64,000 nucleotides of DNA, taken from assembly GCA_963969595.1 (NCBI GenBank), contig OZ018410.1:32182913-32246912 (forward strand), read 5' to 3'. Made by a program: the position numbers and the translations under genes. This document shows, piece by piece, positions 34,732 to 46,209 of this stretch (position 1 is the stretch's first letter; the number at the start of each line of letters is the position of its first letter). The notes below the pieces were generated by a model, which saw only the letters and a list, made by a program, of their open reading frames with translations, was not told the DNA's origin and searched no databases. Origin of the DNA: Neckera pumila. Lineage: Eukaryota > Streptophyta > Bryopsida > Hypnales > Neckeraceae.

Positions 34732-34976
34732 GAAATTGCCATATATTTTCTATTTATTGTTGTATTGTATTGATGATTGGAGACCTGTCATGTTTCAAGT
34801 TGTAAAGGTGCATTAGGTCTTGTGGTAATGTTTGCAAAGAGGATTAAATGCAGTATCTAAGGGTGGTCAATTTTGAACTATTTGGATAAATTACAAGAAT
34901 AGACCATTTTAGAAATGATTGACAATACAAACGCCACCATTGGTGAAATGTACTTATTTTATTTATTTTTTCCAAT

Positions 34977-35259
34977 CATTAGATGTTTTTCAGCTTCTTT
35001 GAAGGGCTGTGAGTTCCCTGGACTGTTAAGGTCGAGGGAACAGTCTCACAGCAGTCCGTAGCTGCTGCGTGATGTGGCAAAACAATTGCCACGTCACCAT
35101 AAAAAAATGCTTTTTTTTTTTCATTTTAGATTTTAAAGAAAAAATTCAAAAAATAAAAATTCAAAAATCTGACAGTGGACGTTTCCGATCTGCCAAGGGA
35201 ACAGCATTGGGGGAGCAGGCCTGAAATGTCCCTTTAGTCCCCCCAAATCTCTTCTAATG
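34977..35259. repeat. CATTAG/CTAATG foldback MITE, copy 6
   Basis: CATTAG at the left and CAAATCTCTTCTAATG at the right. Contains the palindromic pair GATGTGGCAAAAC / GCCACGTCACC (35074-35100) seen in several members. Confidence 0.6.
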
Positions 35260-35372
35260 GTTAATCTTTAAAAGTGTGAAGTTAGTAGATTATAGTGTCA
35301 ATTAGGTATTTTAGAGTTAAATTGGTCTTATAGAAGACTTAAAGCACAAAAAATCCACCTTGAAGACCAAAA

Positions 35373-35669
35373 CATTAGGCATTGGAGGGCCGTTTTAAGC
35401 CCATTCCTAGTCTAGCCCAATTCTACTTCCAGTCGGTATTGTGATGTTAGAGTTATTTTTTTCAAAAAAATTTCAAAAAATAAAAATCTCCAAAATATCA
35501 TTTGAAGCATTTTTTTATTTTTTTTATTATATATATATATATTTTTAAATGACGTGGCACACTCTTGGCCACATCAGCCAACAGTTATTCTACGTTTCCG
35601 CAATCTGGGAACACTGCGGGAACGCAGGATAACTCACGGTCTTTTAGAGGCTTCAAATCTCTTCTAATG
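35373..35669. repeat. CATTAG/CTAATG foldback MITE, copy 7
   Basis: CATTAGGCATTGGAGGGCC at the left and GGCTTCAAATCTCTTCTAATG (last 20 bases) at the right. Contains GACGTGGC and GGCCACATC (35550-35575), a T/A stretch with (AT)n, and an AACACTGCGGGAACGCAGG segment shared with the copy at 5328. Confidence 0.65.
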
Positions 35670-38354
35670 AGACTATCTGGAGCAATTTTTTACTTTTCTA
35701 ATTCTATCCAATTATAATAGAAGTATTAGCTGGTCAACCTCTCAAGAGCAATTAGTACCACTTCTAATCAATTCTCCCATCTCTATCTGGTAGGTGGATA
35801 GTTTTGATTTTCCACGTCAGTTTTTCAATTTTCTTTAGTTTTTTCTAAATTTCATAATTTCCCTTGGATTTCTAGTAAATTCCTAGAATTGTATTACTAA
35901 AATCACAATGACCTCTATAACATCACAATTCAATTTTGAATAATATTATAAATATTCAGTTGCTTTTGTAATAGCCATAGGATACTTTTTAGTATATATT
36001 ATGTATTCTTTTCATGAAATATTTGAAAATCAAATGGATACCTCTAAAAAAATTTCAATGAAACTTTTCAGACAACAAAACTATAGATAAATTCCATGTC
36101 TTTTTAAAATGTGATATTAAAGAATAAAGAAGCAGCAACTGCTGGCGTTGCTGTGCATATTCAAATGTGAAGATTCTAATTACATTGTTCACTTGATTAA
36201 TTTATTCTTATTGCAATGTTTTCATTTTTGCAAAGGTTATTTTGTAAAAATTATGATATAAAGATTTTCTTCAATTACTTTATATTGCACTATATAAATT
36301 TTTTCAAAGAATATTGTATAAGGATGTCAATATTTTCATTTAAAGATTATACATACTTTGTTTATCTACATTCTATCACATGAAAAATTGATGAAAGTAA
36401 TATATTTAATGCGTAGCAAACCAAGCGCCAATTGCTAGTTCTAATAAAAAGTCATAAAAATCCAAGACTTCCTTCTTTCATGACAATTTTTTATAGATTC
36501 AAAACTCAAATTCTTTCATTCATCTAAAATACCAATTGAAAAATAAGCAATTTCTTAGATTTATTTTGTTTTCCTTAATTTATCTAGAAATTCATAAAAA
36601 ATTCAGATTTAGAATCAAATAGGATAGAAAATTGGCCATTGGCATGGCTATGATATCAATGAGTGTAAATGGGAACCGTTTGATAATCTAACAAACGCAC
36701 CACAAAAGGTACATGAGTTTTATCAACACTATCCTAGAAAATCTAGACCTATAAAACTTAGAGGTACTACTATCATCTCTTGGCTTCTAGAATAGGTTTC
36801 CCTACCACTAGCAAATGCCCAAATATAAAAGGGGAGGGAATCATGTTTATAACTTCACTTGTACATAATTCTTTTGTTCATAATAGAATCATAGAAACTT
36901 GTTAGTCATGTCAAACCTTTGTGTTTTAAGGGACTTGCAAGAAGAGGAGTTCAATGAACTGTCTTGTATACAAGTATGTGTGGAACCATCACAACATTCT
37001 ATTTAAGAAGAGCGTGACAAAGAAGAAACATTTCAACGTGAAGTGAAGCCACATTTGGAGGCATGGGGAGTAAAGCCTAACCATGCAAATCTTGGTTCCA
37101 ACTTAGTCCTAAGCTTTGGTGATTACTTTTTGTACTTTGGGGGGTGGGAAGTTTAGGTCTTCAATGCATGGTCAACAAATATGAGTTGCGGGCCTATGAG
37201 TTCAAAGTGGTCAAAAATAGTCACATAAAAGAAGCAACTATTATGTCCTTTATAATTTGGATTAGGCAATTATTCTAGTATTCAGTTCCTTGAATGGCTC
37301 CATAGTGGACATTCTTAGTTTTTTATATCCAATAGATTGAACAGAGTAATTAAGAGACAATTCTTTCAAGAGTACATTTTTAATGTAAAAATTTGCTGAG
37401 TTTTGAACACAAAGTTGATAAATAGAGGATAGATTAGGGAAATATAGGATTTGAAATATAAGGCTTTATAGCTTTGTTTTGTCCAAATAACTTCTATTAA
37501 TTTCCAAATAGTGATTGAATCTTTAAAATACAACATTTTATTCCAACAAGATTGATAAAATTGAAGCAAATAAATTATCTATACTAATATATAAGAAAAA
37601 ATGGGCAAAATTTCAAAAATGATGATAGATTTCAAATGTTAATTAGTGCCACTTTAAAATTGGTACTTCTTGTTCGTGTATAATACATTCTTTGGTGTTT
37701 TCTAATACTTGTAGTATGTACTGGAGATTGTTTGAAAATTAATCATGTTCATGAGTAATACTTTGTTGGTATAATAAAGTAATTTCATAAATTGTGATTT
37801 TAATATTTTTACAATGATACAAATATGGCATTCAAATTTTTATTAGATAAAGGTATGGGAAAACAACAACTATATGATTATTAAATACTAGATGTCATTA
37901 AGGTCTATTAGTTATATAGCATTCAAAGTTCAACATACTGCAATGACAAGAATAAATATTACGTAGTATAAAATATACAAAAAACAATATAATCTACATA
38001 TACACACAAACACAAATAGAACACAATGTAAGAAAAAAAAACATACATCTCTAATATTACAACATCTATTAGTGATCATAGTTGCAACAAGATGCAAAAT
38101 TTTCACCTATTTCCACTAAAGGAAAAAAGTTAGTTAGTGCCACTATAAAACCACTATATATTCGTAATTTGTGAGATCTATATATCAGAAACCACCTTTT
38201 GTATTCTAGGAAATATAATTCTTTTCAATTTAAAAATGAACACTAATGCATGCACTAGGCGTTTTGATGGTTGTTTGGGACCACTTGCTTCTCAAAGTAT
38301 TGTTTTGTCTTGTTTTTGTAAAAGCTTGCCATGCCCTATATTAGAAAAAATATC
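35670..38354. other. AT-rich intergenic with Helitron-like end motifs
   Basis: No gene is recognised. Two motifs recall Helitron termini: GCGTAGCAAACC...AATTGCTAG followed by T near 36411-36442 resembles a 3' end (CTAG before T), and A then TCTATACTAATATATAAG near 37578-37595 resembles a 5' end. They are in the wrong order to bound one element, and no Rep/Helicase sequence is seen. Confidence 0.3.
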
Positions 38355-38660
38355 AACCCCTTAAAAGGCTCCTCTAGATTGACATGCTAAGCAATTTCAA
38401 GCTTGGCCTGTCAATTTGAAAAGTCCCCCGGTGAGCAGTCATCTTGTCTGACTGCTTGCCGAAACAATCAGATTTTTATTTTTATTTTTTTATTTAATAA
38501 ATTTTTAACTCGTAAATTGAGTTTTTGCGCCACTGTCACTACAACTTCAGCTGTGCGGAAATAGGGAGAAAATGAAAATTTCAACCCCAAAAAATCAAAT
38601 TTCAGGGTACTTTGGAGGGCTGTGGAGCAGCTCTTTGGAGGCCTGAAATTTTGTCTAATG
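38355..38660. repeat. Diverged CATTAG/CTAATG-type MITE, copy 8
   Basis: The right end GAGGCCTGAAATTTTGTCTAATG (end at 38660) and the GGAGGGCTGTGGAGCAGC arm match the family. The left end is diverged (CCCCTTAAAAGGCTCCTCTA), so the boundary is approximate. Confidence 0.4.
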
Positions 38661-40400
38661 TATGCCGCCATGCACGCGTGTTAGAAACACAAGAATGGGG
38701 TACGACAATTGTTCATTTCCTATATAAAGAGATAATTTATCATAATAGGGCATGACAAGCTTTCAAAAAGTGCCTAAATTTATAATTTGGATATAACGAT
38801 GCCATTTAGATCAATGGGTCAAAATAACTATAGTAAAGCTCCTTTCAATATCAATCTTCTGTCATTGTAGGGTTATGCTACTCTTGTTAAAATTAGGATA
38901 TTTTCTTCTAATGTTAAAGTATACTTTAGACAAACAATGTTTTAGTTTGTGCCAATTTCTTTTTATAGCAATGCAATTATCAAGATAAGGTTTGAAACAA
39001 TTTGTAGAACATTCTTGAATTATTATGAGTTAGAAAAATCATTACATCACCCAAAATTCAAAATAGGGTGAAATTGTTGAATATATATATATATGTTGCT
39101 TCATCCATAATTTACATATTCATGAATGTAAATAGTTCTACTATGATGAAAATTGCAAGCAACACTAGGTGAATGCAAGAAACACTTATACTATTTGTTG
39201 CGTTTTCATAGTACTCCTGCTTTTTTTTTCTAGAGTACTTTAAAATTAGAAAAATAATTTTTAATTTCTAAAAAAAATATGGCCAATGTATATATTTTTA
39301 AGATGAAGAAACTCAGCAAAGGAAAAACATAGAAAAATTCTCTAAGTGGGAGAAATAGAAAAGTGCCAAATCTCAAGGAAATATACTTTTTGATGCTTTA
39401 ATTAGTTAAAAATAGGAAAATAAATAAAATAATTTTTTTTCATTTGTAACAACTCTATGGAGATGGTCATTCACCAAAAGAACCACCAAAGTAATATTTT
39501 ATGTATTCTAAAATGTTAGAAGAAAAAAGCTCTATTTGTGGACTTTCACACAATACAAAATTAACTATTTTTATAATTCCTTCTTTGTGTAGCTACAAGT
39601 CTACTAGAAGACCATTCCCTCTAAATTTCAGCTCCAAATTTGATTTTTTGGGTACTAAATAGTACTAAAAACCTCCAAATTGGAATTTGTGATATAAAAT
39701 TGGGAGTTGTTTTTATATAGTAAAATATTTTTGAAAATTGCCAAAAAAATTAGGCAAGGTGTATAGTGGTCATGAGCATCTTCCCTATAAATCTTAAGTC
39801 ATTTATATTCAATACGCAAAAGTTATGCTCAAAAAACAAATCAGCATGTAGAGTGTGACACAAAATAGTACAAGTGTTTCTTACATTCACCCCACTACAT
39901 TAGTTAAATTATTCAAAAAAATAGTTGAAAAATCAATTTTTTTAAACTGAACAAATGGGATTTCTACAAATGTGTTTACAATTGATCATAAGGAAGTAGT
40001 TAATAAGGAATGTACACAATATGATAAGTTCTCAATATATATAGGGAATGAGAAATTGTAGATGTACCATTAGAAAGGGGTGGAGAGACATTTGATACAC
40101 TTAACCTTTTCATTCAACGGGTTTTGAGTTGGCACCTAATGACCTTCTAGTGCAAGTTGAGGGCTTTGTATTGTTCTCCACAATACAATTTTTGATTCCA
40201 AATTCCAAACCCATACATTGAAACCAATTTGGCTTTTACATTTAACTTGTGAATGTACACTAATTTAATACATGTGAATTTTGCAATGATGGGGAATGGC
40301 TTTGAAAGCCATTTTGTAGAATTATTTAATAAATGGATGTTATTGTTATGTTGTTTGCAATTGCAAACTCTTAAAGAAGTTTAAAGTGATATACTATGTT
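38661..40400. other. AT-rich intergenic, including an inverted copy of DNA at 55.2-56.6 kb
   Basis: The stretch of about 39290-39760 is, in reverse complement, a diverged copy of 55190-55557 plus 56488-56570. It carries no TTAA element at the corresponding point (about 39395-39410). No gene is seen. Confidence 0.55.
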
Positions 40401-40421
40401 CAGTCTTGATTTAATATTGGC

Positions 40422-41156
40422 ATGATGTCAAAAAAGGACTTGAATATTACTACTGCAACAAATGTTGCGTTGGGTGAAATCTTTGAATGCAATATTTGCT
40501 TCCATGAAGCAAGTGAGGCAGTGGTAACATGTTGTGGGCATCTGTTTTGTTGGCCATGTTTGTATATGTGGTTGTATGTGCATTCTTCACAACAAAGTTG
40601 TCCTATTTGTAAAGGCAAAATTGAAGAGGGCAACATCACTCCAATTTATGGACCAACAAATTCAACATCAAGGAAAGCATTATGGATAGATGGAGTGTTT
40701 GGAGACAAAGAAGGTGAAAGAACGATTCCGCCACGACCACAAGCTCAAAGGATACAATGTAGTAGGGGCTTGGTGTATGCACATGATGAAAGGGAAGATG
40801 GTAATATTGAAGTACGTCAATTGATGGAAGGACAAACTCAACAACAAAATGAATTTGAACAAAATGTTTTAGAACTTGCATCTAGTATCCCTTTACCAGA
40901 CCAATTGAATTTAGAGGAAATTGTTACAACGGAACCTAATGAACAAACATTGGAATTTCCAAATGTTGAGGTTCTTTTGGAGAGTGTTGATAGTGGCAAC
41001 GAGAATCTTGAAGGCAACATATTAGCACACCTTGATCAACGGCAACTTAATGGAGTAAATTCATTGCAACGCTTTCAAGAAGATGATGAGACCACCTCAA
41101 AAAGCATAGAAGACATTTTTGATATTCAGCATTCTAATGAAAGAGTAGATTCATGA
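40422..41156 (+). CDS. RING-finger protein, RMA/RNF5-like
   Basis: A 244-residue single-exon protein. A C3HC4 RING occupies residues 23-63: C23/C26, C38, H40, C43/C46 and C60/C63, within FECNICFHEASEAVVTCCGH, LFCWPCLYMWLYVHSSQQSC and PICKGKI. VTCCGHLFCWPCLY...CP(V/I)CK followed by ITPIYG is diagnostic of the RMA/RNF5/RNF185 ubiquitin ligases, which act in ER-associated degradation. Those proteins normally end in a membrane anchor. Here the C-terminal ~150 residues are acidic, rich in Glu, Gln and Asn, and show no hydrophobic segment, so a membrane role cannot be assumed. The gene is isolated in gene-poor DNA. It may be a retrocopy or a truncated paralogue, but the frame is intact. Confidence 0.8.
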   Translation: MMSKKDLNITTATNVALGEIFECNICFHEASEAVVTCCGHLFCWPCLYMWLYVHSSQQSCPICKGKIEEGNITPIYGPTNSTSRKALWIDGVFGDKEGERTIPPRPQAQRIQCSRGLVYAHDEREDGNIEVRQLMEGQTQQQNEFEQNVLELASSIPLPDQLNLEEIVTTEPNEQTLEFPNVEVLLESVDSGNENLEGNILAHLDQRQLNGVNSLQRFQEDDETTSKSIEDIFDIQHSNERVDS

Positions 41157-43000
41157 TGTATACTAGTCTATATGTACACACACAAAATTTCCATTCAAAG
41201 TAAAAATTCTTGATGGACATTTTTTACACCATATCCACAAATGATAATTAATTAAAAAATGCCAATTGTGAAATGTTTTCATATAGATGCAATATAGAGA
41301 AATTCTTGGTTGTATTTGTCAATCATCCTTAATGAATCATTTTTCCTTCATGTGCTACCTCTAATGACTCTTATGGCAACTTTCTATGAAGTTTGCACAA
41401 TCTCAAGTTCATCTTTGGAGTAAGATATCACGAGAAGACGAGTATTGGCAACTCACTAAACACCATGTAAGCTCATTTAACTGATTGCCAAAACTTTTGA
41501 ATCTTTTTTTTTCCCACCTACAATAGGTTGTGCCCTCACAACTACTAAAAAATGTTACTAGGGTCACAGAGAAACAAACGTCTTTCTAGTAATTTTTGAA
41601 AATTTGGGAGTGAAGATGGTAGTTGCAATATACCGTGAAGCTGATTGATCAATACTCGCCGTCCCAGAGCTCTTCTACTAATCTGAAAGGGCTAGTGTTG
41701 TTGTTGCACCACAATGTCATTGGCACTCTAGTTTGGGGTTTAATTTTAGAGAACCTCTCAACATCCTCGGAGAGCTTTCAATTCCACACTGCATCATTCT
41801 CTGCTATTCTGTTTGCATTGCTGCTTTTTACAATCACACAAACTTGCTGCAAACCCCACCTTATGACAATCTGCAGGCATGCAGTCAAATTATCAGCAAA
41901 GAAGCCCCTTCTTACGATTACAACATTTTTGTGGATTGAGTACACTTCACAGCTGAAGTATTGAAGCCAAGGATTAAATTTTGCAGTATTTAAAGAATTT
42001 AAATCCATCTACAAATGTGATTTTTGGGAGATGTATAAAGCTGTGGAGAGATCTTTGGGTACAAGAGCTAAATCTATGGAGATCCAATTTTATTACTATA
42101 TATGAATTTTTGACTCAATTTCAAAAAAGGAGGTTGTAGATCAATACGAGTGACAATTGACATCCATTGCCCTTCATATATCAGTAAACCGTGGACATTT
42201 TGCCAAGTGATGCTCACACAACTTGCAAATTAGTTCAACCAAGTATGCATGAATAGATGAATTGCTATTGGTAACAAGAACCAGGATAGGATCAAGTCAT
42301 TAGTGGTTTACTATACCCTACCTTATGCATCAACTAACGGGGTACCATAGCCAGGATAATGAATGGGGATTTTATTAAAGCAATAAATTAAATAGTTGTA
42401 CCTGAGCCAAGAGTTTTCTTGTATTTCGAAGCCAAGTCCAGGACGAAGACGACTAGAAGAGACAGAATGTCGTTTCTCCCATAAAAGGTTCTAGGAGCTC
42501 AAAGGGCTAAGAATGCTGACACATGAATTCTTTAAGGCTTGCGAATAGTTCCGAGTGTCTGCTGTTGCCAACCAGGATGTTGAACAAATGAAGAGTACAT
42601 TCCAAAATAGGGAAAACCCTAACCTCCAAGTAGTATTAGTGGGTTCCGAGTACCCATTTCCATCATTGAGAATTACAACGCTGGACAAAACTTGCCAAGT
42701 GGAGCATGCACATTTTTCAACAGTTCTTCAAGTGTTGGACGTTCACAAGCCGGTTAACAATTAAAAACTTAGCTCCAAGTGCTTTTGTGATTAGAGGCTC
42801 ATCTTCCTTGATTAGAAAATTGAGAGGAGATGGGGTTCAAATAACTTAAGATGCTTGCAACTTTAGAAGCACTCAATGTTGAACACTTCAAATCCACTTT
42901 GAAACCCACTATTGCAAGCAGAAAGGCACATCACCATACCCTAAGAACAAAACAGCAACTAAGGTAGGCACCCCCAAATGTGCCATTGACCTTAAACCAC
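41157..43000. other. Intergenic, no supported gene
   Basis: Several short open frames exist (for example 41623-41964), none with a recognised domain. 42020-42130 resembles the repeat in the HUB intron at 23335-23450. The lost 3' half of the aldo-keto reductase pseudogene would be expected here, but I could not recognise it. Confidence 0.35.
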
Positions 43001-43014
43001 CATCTACATTTTGT

Positions 43015-43190
43015 GAAGACTTCCAAAATCAATTATGTACCTATGTAGAAGAAACACTTTTAGAACCAAACTTTGCTCCTTCATAACTTTTGCATACAAT
43101 ATCCAAATGTTATGCTCTTTGGTGCGTTGGAACCTTCTTTCACTTGCCAATAAGAAAATATAAAAATTTGAACAGTCTAATAATAGCAAT
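43015..43190. repeat. Dispersed repeat shared with 52630-52770 (opposite orientation)
   Basis: On the minus strand this reads TAGACTGTTCAAATTTTTAT, TTGGCAAGTGAAAGAAGGTT and AACGCACCAAAGAGCAT, matching the plus strand at 52638-52765 (TTGGCAAGTGAAAGGAGGTA and so on). It is non-coding. Confidence 0.65.
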
Positions 43191-43251
43191 TAGTGGCAGT
43201 TTTGGGGGTACCCACTTTAAGTACTAGAGGGTGAGTGTGCTTGTAAGGTAC

Positions 43252-44683
43252 TTGGTCAAAAGCCGGCTTGATCATTGCGTACTCAAGCAGGCTCTCCAAC
43301 TTCTTACTAGAAAAGTTTGACACGCCAATGGCTCTGGCGAAGCCTCCATGAATTGTCAGTTCCATCGCCTGCCAAGGTCAAAGAAGCCCTCTTCCTTGGG
43401 AGGAAACCCTGTCCCTTCTCGGAGCTTCAATGGCCAGTGTATGAGGAACAAATCCACATATTCCAACTGCAAATCCCTGATATAGAACACGCAGCATTAG
43501 AATGTAAATAATCCGCATCCATGACTTTGAAATGAGCACAAAACTGATTGCATGCTGTTAAGGTGGTGACCCAAGAGAGATCGATTGACGACATCCAAAA
43601 TGCAACACCTAGAATGAGCACTAAAAGGGAAGCATAAACTCTCTAAAACCATTCACAAGCTCTCACCAGTACCCAACTGAAATTGAAGATATTGTTCCTT
43701 GGAGCAACCAACAAGAGTTGAAGCATTTTGTGTTTCAAGACTGTAGTTTAGTGCCAACACCAAGCTCACTATCATTTCAACTTTGAAAACCCACAGAATA
43801 TTATCGAAGGATCATAGAAACAGGAAACGACTTGCATGGTTGTGATTCTCTTCCATTTGCTAACACTCTGATCGAAGATGTCAGCCCATGTCCTCGTGGG
43901 ATCATAAAAAATGTCGCAATTAGGGTTACCACGGTACCTGAGGCTTTGCTGCAGGCAGAGAAGCACATCCTGCGAGTCTTCATGCGTGCGCAGGAGCTTC
44001 GTCCCGTCTTAGTAGCCCTTGCGAAAGCGCTTTTGTGATTGCCTTGCCCACTTCCTATTGTTCCCGTACAGAGGCGGATACAAAAGTGCGCTGTCAATGT
44101 GACGAAATCCTGCCTGTTGGATATTCATTCATTGTGAACTAGGTGCACAACCATCCCAATCTCAGCATAGATTCGAGATTCATAATCTCGCTGAGCCCTT
44201 ACAATCCACAAGAGGCAAGCAGACATTCATTGGAATTGGGTTGTAAGTCAATGTGCTGAACATTCATTCATTGTAAACTAGCTAGGTACCCAAACATTCT
44301 AAGCCTAGCATATATGAGACATTCATGATCTAGATGAGAACTTATAATCTACAAGAGGCAAGCAGGCATTCAAAGAAGAGGAAACTGCGTTGCAGCGACA
44401 AGGCCTAAATGTCAATGTTGATTACATGCGCTATTGCCAGATGCAGCTCAGTACTTTGCATCCTTAAATTTTCACCAAATTTGTACAAAACACCGCAATG
44501 AGCTGAATGAGCTGAAAAGCCAGGCTCGATTGGAAATGACGAGGGGAGGAGGGAAACCTGAAGCGCGGAGAAGACATTGCGTTGGCTACGATCGGCAGAG
44601 ATTCCGGATGTACCGAACGCTAAGGGGGGGACACGACCTTCTCCAGTAGTACACAGCCACTGCCCCTCCTTCAGATGCGCCAT
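43252..44683 (-). pseudogene. Aldo-keto reductase, truncated pseudogene
   Basis: Exon-like pieces in order: 44683-44558 (start MAHLKEGQW, then PPLAFGTSGISADRSQ), 44113-43938 (AGFRHIDSA with the catalytic Asp; a shifted frame with EVGKAITKALSQGLLRRDE; then QDVLLCLQQSLR), 43476-43252 (DLQLEYVDLFLIHWPLKLRE with the catalytic-region His; then, in another frame, [20 protein letters not shown] and AMIKPAFDQ). Splice junctions at SL/R-DLQ and ALQ/AGF still match family intron positions. At least three frameshifts or stops occur (near 44050, 44000 and 43380), and the C-terminal ~130 residues with the cofactor phosphate-binding segment are missing. The family uses NADPH to reduce carbonyls; this copy should be inactive. 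Confidence 0.8.
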
Positions 44684-44689
44684 TCTGCT

Positions 44690-46209
44690 GATTCTTCCCC
44701 AATGCTGCTAGAGATTCTGCAAATTTGCAGAGAGAGTATTTAGAACCAGTGTACTTGAAGACATTCTTTCCAATGTTGGTGGAGATTCTGCAAGTTTAGC
44801 AGACAGAGAGAATGATGCGTACTTGAAGAGTCTGTTCTTTCAACGCAAGTTCAGCAATTCAAAGACGTGCAACAATAGTAGGGCAACCGCCTTTTACCTG
44901 TTACCGTGAAACCTCTCATAACCACGGACACCACCCATTACCGTGTCGACCTCTCTCTCTCGCACCGTCTCCATCCGCATCATTGCTCGCGGAAGATGAT
45001 CATTACTCATCAGATTTTTTTGGTGTCGTTGAAGCGGATGTGCAAACACGCGGAGCGGACTACTGTCATCGCCGCTGATTCACAGTATCATGTAGTGTCG
45101 CCAATGCTCATCAGTCGGAGAGGTTAAGGATTGCACCGAAGTTGGTTTCACGGTGAGGAGGGAGGACCCCGCAGAGCTTCTTGCTATCACGGCCATTTCA
45201 TTTATTTGCTGCTCTTCTTGTGCTTCAGTCTTCGAATTGGTACGACATCAGGCAGTTCACGTGCAACCGCCTTGTTATTTTGACCTAATTTTCCTTCGCT
45301 GGGCTCGTCGTCACCTCCATGTCCCGGGTTTTGTCTTCAGAGGCTTAAAACAACTTAGTGGCTACTCCATCTTGCGCAGCAATTTGAACTGGGTTATCAC
45401 TCGTTTAGCAAGCGATTAAGTAGAGTAGAAGGATTATGCCCTACCTAATTTGGGTCAAGTCTTGTCGCTCGTTTGCGTCTATATAGGATAAGGTGCGTGT
45501 TTGGACTGCTTGATGCTTTGGAGCTGCTGTTTGAGATTTTCTCCTTCCTTTTGCGCTCCTCTTCTAATTGGAATTTGAAACAGAGTGTCGATTTTGCTGA
45601 GAACGACGAAAGCTGTCTTCGTTTATGGTCCCAAACAGGACAGGCCCCCTCATGTTGTGACCTTAGGGTTTAAGTCAATGATGGGTAGAAATCTTGTGAT
45701 CAAATTCTGTGATCAACGACATATAGTGAGAAGGCTTTAGGAAATCATCTTGATGACCTTGTAATTTGCAAATTTCGTATCCAAAACATGGAAATCTGAG
45801 AGAGAAATGTAGTTAAGGGAGACAGGATTCTATTCAAATTTCTCTCTTTGTTGTTTTGCTTCTGAATCTATGGTCAAGTAATGTTCTTTCCTTCCGTTCT
45901 CTATGTAATTGATTGCACTGGTGTGGTATGTTATTCAAACCATCGACTGAATTTTATCTGTTGTGCAGGATGAGCGAGCACTATTCTGATCTGGAACGCA
46001 GTGCGTTGGTAGAGCTCAACTGTGCTCAAGAGGCAGGGAAGTTTAGAATGAAGGCGACAGCTAAATTATACAGGAACGTTATGAACTACTTTATTGTTAA
46101 GTACTAGTGTTTGTTGCAAAGAAATTCAGTGTTCAGTCAAGCCTGGCCTGAGGCCTCTGGTGCTGAACTGTAGCAAATATATTCCCTATAGCATGAGCAT
46201 CGGATTGTG
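44690..46209. promoter_or_regulatory. Upstream region / probable leader of the propeller gene
   Basis: GC content rises here. The short open frames (44906-45127, 45153-45419 and 45473-45673) are not recognised. A plausible splice acceptor, TTGTGCAG followed by GATGAGCG at about 45968, suggests that the gene at 46210 has an intron in its 5' leader. Confidence 0.3.
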
